This document shows, piece by piece, positions 48,717-57,332 of a stretch of DNA of 64,000 nucleotides. The translations under genes and the position numbers were made by a program. This DNA is from Duganella callida (GTDB lineage Bacteria > Pseudomonadota > Gammaproteobacteria > Burkholderiales > Burkholderiaceae_D). The stretch's first letter is position 1, and the number at the start of each line of letters is the position of its first letter. The DNA lies in the NCBI RefSeq assembly GCF_004614165.1, contig NZ_SPVG01000264.1, positions 1 through 64,000 on the forward strand. Reading direction: 5' to 3'. The notes beneath the pieces are model-generated. The model was not told where the DNA came from. It searched no databases and was given only the letters and a program-made list of their open reading frames with translations.

Positions 48717-48831
48717 GCGACCCGGGAAGTTCCGTTCGGTAGGTCACGTAGGACTAAGATGACATTTTGCAATGTTCGCAACCTACATAGGCCTGCAAAT
48801 TGCTCCTATACCGGTGGCTTAGGCCGCTGGG

Positions 48832-48864
48832 TATAGTGTCTACATCAACCGGACAGACACTATA
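48832..48864. promoter_or_regulatory. 10-bp perfect inverted repeat in the leader of the Crp-like gene
   Basis: TATAGTGTCT at 48832-48841 and AGACACTATA at 48855-48864, 13 bases apart, end just before the ribosome site. Either an operator (autoregulation by the encoded Crp-like protein) or an mRNA hairpin. Confidence 0.65.
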
Positions 48865-48880
48865 TCGAGAGAGGCAGAAC

Positions 48881-49645
48881 ATGAACGCTATCCAGACTTC
48901 CACCGCGCCACAACAGTCCATCAGCCTGATCGGCGCTCAACAGAACGATCTGCTCCGCGCCCTGTCGCGCGACGATCTGCTCGCTCTGTTCGGCGACCTG
49001 GAATTGGTGACGTTGCCGGAAGGTAAGCATCTGTTCGATTACGGCGACGCCGTCGAATATACGTATTTCCCGACCAATGCCATCATCTCCCTGCAATATG
49101 TGATGGAAGATGGCGCCACTACGGAGATCGCCGTCGTCGGACGCGAAGGCGTGGTCGGCGTGGCGCTGCATCCCACCGAGCGCGCGTCCTACGCCGCCGT
49201 GGTGCAGACCCCCGGCTATGGCTACCGTCTGAAAACCGCGGTGCTGCGCGAGGTGTTCTATACCGGCGGTCCGCTGGCCCAGCAGCTGATGCGCTACACC
49301 AGCATGATGTTCGCCCAGCTGGCCCAGAGCGTCGCCGGCAGCCGCCACACCAGCATCGAGCAAAAGCTGTGCCGCTGGCTGCTGGAACGCCTGGATCGCT
49401 CGCTGAGCAATGAGCTGAAAGTCACTCAGGAAATGATCGCGAACATGCTGGGCGTGCGGCGCGAAAGTGTGACCGGCGCCGCCGGCAAGCTGGCCCAGGA
49501 AGGCTTGATCACCTATCGCCGCGGTTGCGTGACGGTGCTGGACCGCGATGGCATGGAGCGCCGCGCAGGCAGCTGCTACCAGTCGATGGCCAAGAAAGCC
49601 AGCACGGCGCAACCACAAGCACAACAGGTACGTTACGCGGCGTAA
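48881..49645 (+). CDS. Crp/Fnr-family transcriptional regulator
   Basis: 254 aa from the ATG at 48881, preceded by GAGAGAGG; the earlier frame start at 48800 would run through the palindromic leader. Cyclic-nucleotide-binding-like domain at about residues 35-150 (LVTLPEGKHLFDYGDAVEYTYFPTNAIISLQYVMEDGATTEIAVVGREGVVG, split over its strands) and a C-terminal winged helix with MIANMLGVRRESVTGAAGKLAQEGLITYRRG. It lacks the Fnr cysteine cluster and the key cAMP residues are not evident, so the effector is unknown. Confidence 0.87.
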   Translation: MNAIQTSTAPQQSISLIGAQQNDLLRALSRDDLLALFGDLELVTLPEGKHLFDYGDAVEYTYFPTNAIISLQYVMEDGATTEIAVVGREGVVGVALHPTERASYAAVVQTPGYGYRLKTAVLREVFYTGGPLAQQLMRYTSMMFAQLAQSVAGSRHTSIEQKLCRWLLERLDRSLSNELKVTQEMIANMLGVRRESVTGAAGKLAQEGLITYRRGCVTVLDRDGMERRAGSCYQSMAKKASTAQPQAQQVRYAA

Positions 49646-49876
49646 TCAGTGCAGGACGCGGGAAGGCGGATTGGTGAACAGTCCGCCAAAGTAGATGCCC
49701 GCAGGGGCGGAGCGGGTAGCCAGGTTCTGATCGAGTTTGCGCTGCACCAGCTTGTGCCAGGCGTTGGCCCAGCGGGCCGCCAGTTGCGACTCTTCCGCCG
49801 AACGCGCGTACAGCGTCCGTTCGACGGCAATTTTTTGACGATGCAGGGCACGGCTGGCAGAGATCAGGGTAGTCAT
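49646..49876 (-). CDS. Small hypothetical protein
   Basis: 76 aa from the ATG at 49876, no good ribosome site; a TTG-initiated extension to 49969 is less likely. Charged, helical-looking (RALHRQKIAVERTLYARSAEESQLAARWANAWHKLVQRKLD) with no signal peptide. Convergent with the Crp-like gene, its stop adjoining that gene's stop. I recognise no family; it could be a real small protein or a chance frame. Confidence 0.4.
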   Translation of the reverse strand: MTTLISASRALHRQKIAVERTLYARSAEESQLAARWANAWHKLVQRKLDQNLATRSAPAGIYFGGLFTNPPSRVLH

Positions 49877-50043
49877 GGCGTAGTTTGACCGGCTGAGGTT
49901 GATCGGAGATGCCTTGCCATTGTGCCCGCTCGACGGCGTTTTTAATGTGCGCCACTTCACCCATGACAACGAGAAATGAAAGCGGCCCGTGTAAAATAGC
50001 CGGGCTGTAGCGTTACCGCATCGTTTCCGTTGATAACTCCCCC

Positions 50044-51483
50044 ATGTCTTCTTTCTGTAAAAACGCGTTGGCGGGCTTGACCACGTCCTTCGCCCTGGTG
50101 CCCGAGTGCATCGCTTTTGCGCTGGTTGCGCATCTCAATCCGCTGGTCGGTCTGTACGGCGCCTTCTTTATCTGCACAATCACCGCCTTGTTCGGCGGCC
50201 GGCCGGGCATGATTTCCGGCGCCGCCGGTTCGATGGCGGTGGTGATCGTGGCGCTGGTCGCCCAGCATGGCCTGCAGTATTTTCTGGCGACGGTGGTGCT
50301 TGGCGGCGTGATCATGCTGCTGTTCGGCGTGCTGCGCCTGGGCAAGCTGGTGAGCATGGTGCCGCATCCGGTGATGCTGGGTTTCGTCAACGGCCTGGCG
50401 ATCGTGATCGCCTGGTCTCAATTGCAACATTTTAAAGCCGATGGCCAGTGGCTGCAGGGCACGGCGCTGGTCTGGATGGCCGCGCTGGTGGTGCTGACCA
50501 TGGCCATCGTTTATCTGTTGCCGCGTCTGACCAAGGCGCTGCCGCCGGCGCTGGTGGCCATTGTCGGCGTGGGCGTGCTGTCGCAATTGCTGCATTTGCC
50601 GGTGCATGCGCTGGGCGACATGGCGCACATCGCCGGCGGCCTGCCGTCGTTGGCCGTGCCGCAGGTGCCGCTGAATACGGAGACGCTGCGCATCGTGCTG
50701 CCGTACGCCGCGCTGATGGCCATGGTCGGCCTGCTGGAAACCCTGCTGACCTTGAATCTGACCGACGACATCACCGAAACGCGCGGCCTGCCTAACCGCG
50801 AATGCGTGGCGCTGGGCGCGGCCAATCTGGTGTCCGGCCTGTTCGGCGGCATGGGCGGTTGCGCGATGATCGGCCAGACCATGATCAATCTGGGTTCCGG
50901 CGGCCGCACGCGCGTGTCCGGCGCGGTGGCGGGGGGCATGGTGCTGCTGTTTATCCTGTTCCTGTCGCCGCTGATCGAACGGATCCCGCTGGCGGCGCTG
51001 GTGGGCGTGATGTTCGTGGTGGCGCAGCAGACCTTTGCCTGGAGCTCGCTGCAGGTGCTGGGCAAGGTGCCGCGTCACGATGCCCTGCTGATCGTGGCGG
51101 TGACGGCAATTACGGTGGCAACCGACCTGGCGACGGCGGTGCTGTGCGGTATCGTGATCGCCGCGCTGAGTTTCGCCTGGCGCCATGCGCGCGAAGTGCG
51201 TGTCGAAGTGTCAGTGGCGGACGGCGTCAAGACCTATGTCCCGCACGGCACGCTGTTCTTTGCCTCGGTGACGCACTTCCATGCGTTGTTCGACCCGCAG
51301 GACGATCCTCGGCAAGTGGTGATCGATGGCCGCCATCTGCGCCTGGCCGATCATTCGGCGCTGGTGGCGGTCGCCGCGCTCAGCGAGCGTTACGCCAAGG
51401 CTGGAAAGTCGCTGCAAGTGCGGCATCTGTCGCAGCGCTGCACCACGCTGCTGCACCGTTCGGGCGTGATGGCGACAGTCTGA
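50044..51483 (+). CDS. SulP-family anion transporter with STAS domain
   Basis: 479 aa. Multi-pass membrane protein beginning GLTTSFALVPECIAFALVAHLNPLVGLYGAF, the SulP substrate region, with later helices GFVNGLAIVIAWSQL and NLVSGLFGGMGGCAMIGQTMINLGSGGRTRVSG. A short C-terminal STAS-like domain (PHGTLFFASVTHF, QVVIDGRHLRLADHSALVAV). Likely sulfate, bicarbonate or dicarboxylate transport across the inner membrane; the substrate cannot be set from sequence. Confidence 0.9.
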   Translation: MSSFCKNALAGLTTSFALVPECIAFALVAHLNPLVGLYGAFFICTITALFGGRPGMISGAAGSMAVVIVALVAQHGLQYFLATVVLGGVIMLLFGVLRLGKLVSMVPHPVMLGFVNGLAIVIAWSQLQHFKADGQWLQGTALVWMAALVVLTMAIVYLLPRLTKALPPALVAIVGVGVLSQLLHLPVHALGDMAHIAGGLPSLAVPQVPLNTETLRIVLPYAALMAMVGLLETLLTLNLTDDITETRGLPNRECVALGAANLVSGLFGGMGGCAMIGQTMINLGSGGRTRVSGAVAGGMVLLFILFLSPLIERIPLAALVGVMFVVAQQTFAWSSLQVLGKVPRHDALLIVAVTAITVATDLATAVLCGIVIAALSFAWRHAREVRVEVSVADGVKTYVPHGTLFFASVTHFHALFDPQDDPRQVVIDGRHLRLADHSALVAVAALSERYAKAGKSLQVRHLSQRCTTLLHRSGVMATV

Positions 51484-51598
51484 CGTCTTGCGCGCGCAGT
51501 TGCTGGCGATCTGGCGGCTGTTCGCGTGACGCAGCGCCGGAACGGCAGAGATTTGCTCGGCCGTCCCGGAATCTGACGCAACGACGCGTGCGCCGAGC

Positions 51599-53038
51599 TT
51601 ACCTGCCTTCCAGCGCCGCGATGGCGGCTTGCACGCCGGCGCCGTAGGCCGGGTCGGCCTGGGTGCAGTTGTAGATGTGACGCTCCTGAACCGGCTTCGA
51701 TACGCCGTAGATGGCGCGCGCGGTGTTTTCAAACAGCAGTTGCTTCTTCTCGGCGGTCAGCAGGCGGAACAGATTGCCTGGCTGCGAGTAGTAGTCGGTG
51801 TCGACGCGGTGATCCCAGTGGCCGGCCGCGCCTTCCAGCGACAACGGCGGCTCGGCGAACTGCGGCTGCTGCGCCCATTCGCCGCGGCTGTTCGGCTCGT
51901 AAGGGGTCTGGCCGCCTTCGTTCGGATGCACGCGCATGGCGCCGTCGCGGTGATAGCTGTGGAACGGGCACTTGGGCGCGTTGACCGGAATCTGGTGGTG
52001 GTTGACGCCGAGGCGGTAGCGCGCGGCGTCGCCATACGAGAACAAGCGCGATTGCAGCATCTTGTCCGGCGAGAAGCTGATGCCCGGCACCACGTTGGCC
52101 GGCGAGAAGGCCGATTGCTCGACTTCGGCGAAGTAATTTTCCGGATTGCGGTTCAGTTCCAGCACGCCGACGTCGATCAGCGGATAGTCGCCATGCGGCC
52201 AGACCTTGGTCAGGTCGAACGGATTGTACGGCACCTTGGACGCATCGGCTTCCGGCATGATCTGCACCGCCAGCTTCCAGCGCGGGAATTCCTTGCGCTC
52301 GATGGCGTCGAACAGGTCGCGCTGCGAGCTTTCGCGGTCGACGCCGACCAGCGCGGTCGCTTCGGCGTCGCTCAGGTTGTCGATGCCCTGCTGGGTGACG
52401 AAGTGGAACTTGACCCAGAAGCGCTCATTGTTCGGGCTGATGAAGCTGAAGGTGTGGCTGCCGAAGCCGTGCATGTGGCGGTACCCTTTCGGGATGCCGC
52501 GGTCGCTCATGACGATGGTCACCTGGTGCAGCGCTTCCGGCAGCAGCGTCCAGAAGTCCCAGTTGTTTTCCGGGCTGCGCAGATTGGTCTTCGGATCGCG
52601 CTTGACCACGTGGTTCAGGTCGGGGAACTTGAGCGGATCGCGGAAGAAGAACACCGGCGTGTTGTTGCCGACCACGTCCCAGTTGCCCTGCTCGGTGTAG
52701 AACTTGACGGCGAAGCCGCGGATATCGCGCTCGGCATCGGCCGCGCCGCGTTCGCCGGCCACGGTGGAAAAGCGCATGAAGATGTCGGTCTTCTTGCCGA
52801 CTTCCGAGAACAGCGCCGCGCGCGTGTACTTGGTGATGTCGTGGGTGACGGTGAAGGTGCCGTAGGCGCCCGAGCCCTTGGCGTGCATGCGGCGTTCCGG
52901 GATCACTTCGCGCGCGAAATGGGCCAGTTTTTCCAGATGCCATACGTCCTGGAGCAGGACCGGACCGCGCGGGCCGGCGGTCTGGGTATTTTGATTGTCG
53001 ACGACCGGGGCGCCGGCTGCGGTAGTGAGGTTTTTCAT
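51599..53038 (-). CDS. Monofunctional haem catalase (clade 3 type)
   Basis: 479 aa from the ATG at 53038, which has AAGGAAG upstream; the extended frame to 53083 is unlikely. Active-site His in [12 protein letters not shown], Asn in [27 protein letters not shown], and the haem-ligating Tyr in [14 protein letters not shown]. Small-subunit catalase size. Disproportionates H2O2 in the cytoplasm. Monocistronic; I see no OxyR site I would defend. Confidence 0.95.
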   Translation of the reverse strand: MKNLTTAAGAPVVDNQNTQTAGPRGPVLLQDVWHLEKLAHFAREVIPERRMHAKGSGAYGTFTVTHDITKYTRAALFSEVGKKTDIFMRFSTVAGERGAADAERDIRGFAVKFYTEQGNWDVVGNNTPVFFFRDPLKFPDLNHVVKRDPKTNLRSPENNWDFWTLLPEALHQVTIVMSDRGIPKGYRHMHGFGSHTFSFISPNNERFWVKFHFVTQQGIDNLSDAEATALVGVDRESSQRDLFDAIERKEFPRWKLAVQIMPEADASKVPYNPFDLTKVWPHGDYPLIDVGVLELNRNPENYFAEVEQSAFSPANVVPGISFSPDKMLQSRLFSYGDAARYRLGVNHHQIPVNAPKCPFHSYHRDGAMRVHPNEGGQTPYEPNSRGEWAQQPQFAEPPLSLEGAAGHWDHRVDTDYYSQPGNLFRLLTAEKKQLLFENTARAIYGVSKPVQERHIYNCTQADPAYGAGVQAAIAALEGR

Positions 53039-53113
53039 GAAACTTCCTTCTGCCTTGAGTGGGTAAATGGAAACTTCCAGCATAACGACTACCGCCCGGT
53101 TTCGCCTCTCTCT

Positions 53114-54439
53114 TTACAGGGAGGCGGGCTGGGGTAGACGCCGCAGTTGCGCCTGCGACAGATTGGCGTACAGCGGCGGACTCAATACCCGCGACACGGT
53201 GCGCGCCACCATCGCGCAGGCCATCAGGCTCAGCACCATTGCATGACCATCGACCATTTCCATCACAATGATGAAGGAGGTCAGCGGGGCCTGGGTGGCG
53301 GCCGCGAGGAACCCGACCATGCCGAGTGCGATCAGGGCGCCGGCATGCGGATAGCTGAGCAGCAGTGCGATGTCGTTGCCGAGCGCCGCGCCGATCGCCA
53401 GCGACGGCGCGAAGATGCCGGCCGGCACACCCGACCAGGCCGTCAGCCAGGTGGCGATGAATTTCAGGAAGAAGAACAGGCCGGCCGCCTGGCCGTCGCC
53501 GGCCACCAGTTCGCGCGTGTGTTCCGAGCTGCTGCCGAACACCGCGCCGCCCGAAAACAGGCCGATCGCCGCCACCGCCAGGCCGCAGCCGGCGGCAAAC
53601 AGCACCGGCCGACGCGCGCGCACGCGGCTGAACCAGTCGCGCGGCGGGCTGTTCAGCGAGGCGATCAACAGCCGCGAAAACAGCCCGCCCGCCAGCCCGC
53701 TGGCCAGCGCCACGATCAGGCCGGGCACCAGCAGGCCGCTGTCGATGCCGGTGGCGTGGATCAGGCCGAAATAGGTGGCATTGCCGTTGATGGATACCGC
53801 CATCAGCCCGGCCAGCACGATGGCCGACATCAGCAGGCCGCTGCGGCGCTGTTCGGGCGTGCGTGACAGTTCTTCGATGGCGAACATGATGCCGCCCAGC
53901 GGCGTGTTGAAGGCGGCGGCGATGCCGGCCGCGCCGCCGGCCACCAGCAGGCCGTGCGCGGTGACGCCGCTGCGCTCGGGCAACCAGCGGCGCGCGGTCA
54001 GCATCACCCCGGCCGCCACCTGCACCGACGGGCCTTCGCGCCCCAGCGACAGGCCGGCCAGCAAGCCCCAGGTGGTCAGCAGCACCTTCGCCACACTCAG
54101 TTTGAGCGAGACGAACCGCCCCAGTTTGTCCTGGGCCGCGGCCGGCTCCAGCGCGGCCATCACCTGCGGAATGCCGGAGCCGCCGGCGCCGGCGGCAAAC
54201 CGGCGCGTCAGCCAGACGATGGCGGCGGTACAGGCGGGCGTCCACAGCAGCGGCGACCACCAGCAGCGCTGATACATCGCCGAGAACAGGCCGAACGCCC
54301 GCTCGGACACCGCGCTGAAGCCGACCACGGCCAGACCGGCCAGCGCGGCGAACGCCACCACCAGCACGCGCGCGCGCCAGGTCGGCCAGTCGCTGAATTC
54401 TTTACGGAAGTTGTTGCGGATATCGTGGCTGCTTTTCAT
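53114..54439 (-). CDS. ClC-family chloride/proton exchanger
   Basis: 441 aa from the ATG at 54439 (an upstream ATG at 54475 lies in the terminator hairpin and is less likely). ClC motifs GSGIPQV, GREGPSVQ with gating E135, and GIFAPSLAIGA are present. The E189-E190 pair (MFAIEELSRT) matches the internal proton glutamate of ClC-ec1, so an exchanger rather than a channel is expected. Inner membrane, about 12 helices, acid or ion homeostasis. Confidence 0.92.
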   Translation of the reverse strand: MKSSHDIRNNFRKEFSDWPTWRARVLVVAFAALAGLAVVGFSAVSERAFGLFSAMYQRCWWSPLLWTPACTAAIVWLTRRFAAGAGGSGIPQVMAALEPAAAQDKLGRFVSLKLSVAKVLLTTWGLLAGLSLGREGPSVQVAAGVMLTARRWLPERSGVTAHGLLVAGGAAGIAAAFNTPLGGIMFAIEELSRTPEQRRSGLLMSAIVLAGLMAVSINGNATYFGLIHATGIDSGLLVPGLIVALASGLAGGLFSRLLIASLNSPPRDWFSRVRARRPVLFAAGCGLAVAAIGLFSGGAVFGSSSEHTRELVAGDGQAAGLFFFLKFIATWLTAWSGVPAGIFAPSLAIGAALGNDIALLLSYPHAGALIALGMVGFLAAATQAPLTSFIIVMEMVDGHAMVLSLMACAMVARTVSRVLSPPLYANLSQAQLRRLPQPASL

Positions 54440-54463
54440 GCGGTTCCGGGAGCCCAAATGACA

Positions 54464-54488
54464 AACGCCCGGCACGGGGCCGGGCGTT
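54464..54488 (-). terminator. Terminator of the OmpA/Pal-like lipoprotein gene
   Basis: AACGCCCGGC and GCCGGGCGTT form a perfect 10-bp stem with a 5-base loop, 28 bases past the lipoprotein stop on the minus strand, followed by TTTG. It also insulates the ClC gene. Confidence 0.8.
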
Positions 54489-54515
54489 CCATGTTACAGC
54501 ATTTTAAGCAATGGA

Positions 54516-55043
54516 TTACTTGCTTGGGTAGACGATGTCGTCGCGACGGTCGTGGGCGCGGGCGGCGTCGTCGGTACCGGTCGATTTTTCTTTACCGTAC
54601 GACACGGCTTCCATCTGGTTGTCTTTCACGCCCTGTACTTTCAGGGCGGTGATCAGCGCCTGAGCGCGCTTCTGGCCCAGCGCCAGGTTGTATTCGGCGC
54701 CGCCGCGGTCGTCGGTGTTGCCTTCGACTTTAACCGACACGTTCGGGTTGGCGGCCAGGAATTTACCGTGGTCGGCGACCAGGGCGTCGAATTCCGGCTT
54801 GACAGCGTACTTGTCGAAGTCGAAGTAAACGCTACGGTTTTTGTAGATCGAGCTGTTTGGGTCCAGGTAGGCTGGCAGCGGGGCTGGTGCCGGGGCCGGA
54901 GCCGGTGCGGCCACTGGCGCGGGAGCTGGAGCCGGGGCTGGCGCAGGCGCTGGGGCCGGGGTTGGGGCTGGAGCAGGGGTCGAGCAGGCGCTCAGCAGGG
55001 CTACGGTGCAGGCAGCCAGCAGGCTTTGGGTTTTAGCTTTCAT
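54516..55043 (-). CDS. OmpA-family lipoprotein with Pro-Ala repeat linker (Pal-like)
   Basis: 175 aa. Lipobox VALLSACS gives the lipidated Cys near residue 20; a linker of about 35 residues built almost wholly from Ala-Pro repeats follows, then an OmpA-like peptidoglycan-binding domain (VYFDFDKYAVKPEFDALVADHGKFL, VEGNTDDRGGAEYNLALGQKRAQAL). Anchors outer membrane to cell wall. GGGAG ribosome site. It is not beside tolB/ybgF, so it is probably a paralogue of the tol-pal lipoprotein. Own terminator downstream. Confidence 0.9.
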   Translation of the reverse strand: MKAKTQSLLAACTVALLSACSTPAPAPTPAPAPAPAPAPAPAPVAAPAPAPAPAPLPAYLDPNSSIYKNRSVYFDFDKYAVKPEFDALVADHGKFLAANPNVSVKVEGNTDDRGGAEYNLALGQKRAQALITALKVQGVKDNQMEAVSYGKEKSTGTDDAARAHDRRDDIVYPSK

Positions 55044-55126
55044 CGAAAAAACTCCCGAATTGGTTTTGTTTGAGGGACATAAACGTTACACGCTAGGTGT
55101 GAGGCTGTTCTGCAGCCGCGACCGGT

Positions 55127-55132
55127 ATTATA
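55127..55132 (-). promoter_or_regulatory. Candidate -10 element of the OmpA-like gene
   Basis: Minus-strand TATAAT about 85 bases upstream of the start, within an AT-rich stretch between the two minus-strand genes. No clear -35 at ideal spacing. Confidence 0.4.
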
Positions 55133-55166
55133 TAAGGGTTTCCCTAGGAAATATTGGTCACATGCA

Positions 55167-57329
55167 TTATTTTTTCAACCAAAGTGAAAAAGGTGACAGA
55201 TCCATGCCATTTTCTACATACCACGCACGCCGTGCGATATCGAATTTCGCGCCCAGCGCCTTGACCTGATCCTTGTCGGCAAAGCCGGCATGCAGATAAT
55301 AGCGGCTTGGCGCGGCGACCGGCGCGCGTTCGTTGCGCGTCAGCGCCGCCTCGGCGGCGGCCGCCGATCGGGTCAGGCGCAGCTGGTTGATGAAGGCGCT
55401 GCGCCTGGCCGGATCGGCAGGTGAAATCAGTGTAAGCCGCGCGCGGGCGCGGGTCGCCCCCACATAGAACAGATTTTCCTCATCCCGTTTGGGCTGGGAC
55501 GGGTGCGGGAATTCGCCTTCTTCCAGAAAGGGCAGGATCACGTGGTCGAATTCCTTGCCCTTGGCGTTGGCAACGCACTCGATCAGCACCGACTTGCGGT
55601 CGCGCTTGCGGCGGATAAAGGCTTCGCGCGCGTTCATGGCGGCCCAGAATTCGCGCAGGCTCTGGCCGGAGGCGGCGGCCGCCGCCAGCAGGCTGGCCAC
55701 GGATTTATTGATCACGCCGGCGTCGTAGGGGCGTACGAAGATGCGGCGCGCGGTGGCTACCAGCTGCACGCGTTCGCACAGCTCGCTGAGCACGGCCGCC
55801 GCCGGCAGCGCCGGGTCGACCGTCGACAGCCAGGCGATGGCAGCCACCACCGCGCGCCGCGTGCCCTCGGCGGCGACGTCGCGGTAGCCGGGCAGGTCGA
55901 TGTCGCGGCGCTCGTCTTCGATCAGGAACAGCTCGCCCAGCAGATCGGGGCTTTTGAGGATCTGCTGCTTGAAGTTGTCCATGCTGCGCGCCGAAAAGCG
56001 CATTTCGCTGAACGCCACCAGCGCATCGACGATGGCGGTGCGCACCAGCTCCGATTTGACCGCGCCAAAATCGCGCAGGCCGATGGCCAGCAAACCGCGC
56101 AGGAACAGGATTTCGTCGCGCTGCAGATAGCCGGCCATGGGCGGCGTGCGGTAAGCGATATCGGCTTCGATCAGCGCGTTCTCGATCGCCATCGACTGGT
56201 GACGGTCGCGGATCAGGATGGCGCAGCCGTCGATGTCGTAACCATCGGCTTGCCACTGGCGCACGGCCGCCAGCACGCGTCCGGCGCAGTCGTCGGCGCT
56301 GGCATAATGCGCCTGCTGGATCTCGGTGCGCAGGCGCAGGCCCGATTCCACCGGTTTCTGCTTGAATTCGGCCATGGCGTAAGCCAGATGCGGGCCGTGG
56401 CGGAAGGTCTGGGTCAGCGGGTAGCGCACCAGGCGCGGGTGGCGTTCGCCGAAGCGGCTGCTCAAATACTCGGCGCTGGCGCCCAGCCGGGCGTGGATCA
56501 CCTGATCCTTGTCGCCGGCGCCGACGAAAAAGCACTGCGGCTTGCCGATCAGGGCGTCGAGGATGCGGAACGAGGCTTCGTTCAGGTCGTGCAGCTCGTC
56601 GCACAGCACCAGGCGGTAATCGGGAAACTGCCCGGCCAGCCGGGCGCCGCCGTCCAGATTGCAGGCCAGGTCGTAGGTGGCGTCGAACGGGCCGCGGAAG
56701 GTGGCGCCGGCGCCGCCGTCCAGGCGCAGGATTTCATATTCCAGCGTGGTCAGGTAATCGGTCAGCGGCACCTCCAGCAGTGCCGCCGCTTCTTCCGCGC
56801 CCATGAATTCCACGTCGCGTTCCAGCGCCATGGTGGCTTTCAAGCCGAGCTGGACGTCGAGGAACTGGCTGAGCGCGACGCTGTGGGTATGCAGTTCCAG
56901 GCCGTCGGCGCTGCCGGCGTAACGCTCGGCCGTGCGGTCCACCGCCATCAGCGCATATTCCTTGAGCGCGCGCGGGTCGCGGCACTGGCGCACGTGGTCG
57001 TTATCGACCAGGTCCATCATCCAGGCGGCGAAGTCCTCGAAGGTGAGCACGGCAACGCGCTCGGTCAGCGCTTGCGGCACGCCGATGTCCAGCAGGCGGC
57101 GACGCAGCACCTCGCGCGCTTCCGGCGTGAAGGTCAGGGCCAGGATCTGTTCGGGCGCCAGCTTGCGCGCCAGCGCTTCGCCGATGCGCAGCGCCAGGGT
57201 GGTGGTCTTGGCCGCGCCGGCGTTGGCGTCGACCAGCACCACCTTGTTCTGTGCCAGCTGGATGGCGAGCTGTTCGGCGGTGGGAATCAGGCCTTGCGGT
57301 GTGAAACGGGGAGGATTGGCTGGGTTCAT
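55167..57329 (-). CDS. UvrD/Rep-like superfamily 1 helicase with C-terminal DUF5710-type domain
   Basis: 720 aa. Walker A VDANAGAAKTTTLALRI (an Ala-containing variant of GxGKT), motif II region LVLCDELHDLNEASFRILD, FVGAGDKDQVI, LTQTFRHGPHLAYAM and the C-terminal AKGKEFDHVILPFLEEGEFP and LFYVGATRARARLTL, all SF1A motifs. The last 45 residues (FADKDQVKALGAKFDIARRAWYV) match the DUF5710 module found at ends of DNA-processing proteins. Starts 3 bases after a LacI-type regulator stop, an odd pairing. 3'-5' DNA unwinding in repair or phage/plasmid defence is possible. Confidence 0.85.
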   Translation of the reverse strand: MNPANPPRFTPQGLIPTAEQLAIQLAQNKVVLVDANAGAAKTTTLALRIGEALARKLAPEQILALTFTPEAREVLRRRLLDIGVPQALTERVAVLTFEDFAAWMMDLVDNDHVRQCRDPRALKEYALMAVDRTAERYAGSADGLELHTHSVALSQFLDVQLGLKATMALERDVEFMGAEEAAALLEVPLTDYLTTLEYEILRLDGGAGATFRGPFDATYDLACNLDGGARLAGQFPDYRLVLCDELHDLNEASFRILDALIGKPQCFFVGAGDKDQVIHARLGASAEYLSSRFGERHPRLVRYPLTQTFRHGPHLAYAMAEFKQKPVESGLRLRTEIQQAHYASADDCAGRVLAAVRQWQADGYDIDGCAILIRDRHQSMAIENALIEADIAYRTPPMAGYLQRDEILFLRGLLAIGLRDFGAVKSELVRTAIVDALVAFSEMRFSARSMDNFKQQILKSPDLLGELFLIEDERRDIDLPGYRDVAAEGTRRAVVAAIAWLSTVDPALPAAAVLSELCERVQLVATARRIFVRPYDAGVINKSVASLLAAAAASGQSLREFWAAMNAREAFIRRKRDRKSVLIECVANAKGKEFDHVILPFLEEGEFPHPSQPKRDEENLFYVGATRARARLTLISPADPARRSAFINQLRLTRSAAAAEAALTRNERAPVAAPSRYYLHAGFADKDQVKALGAKFDIARRAWYVENGMDLSPFSLWLKK

Positions 57330-57332
57330 CCC

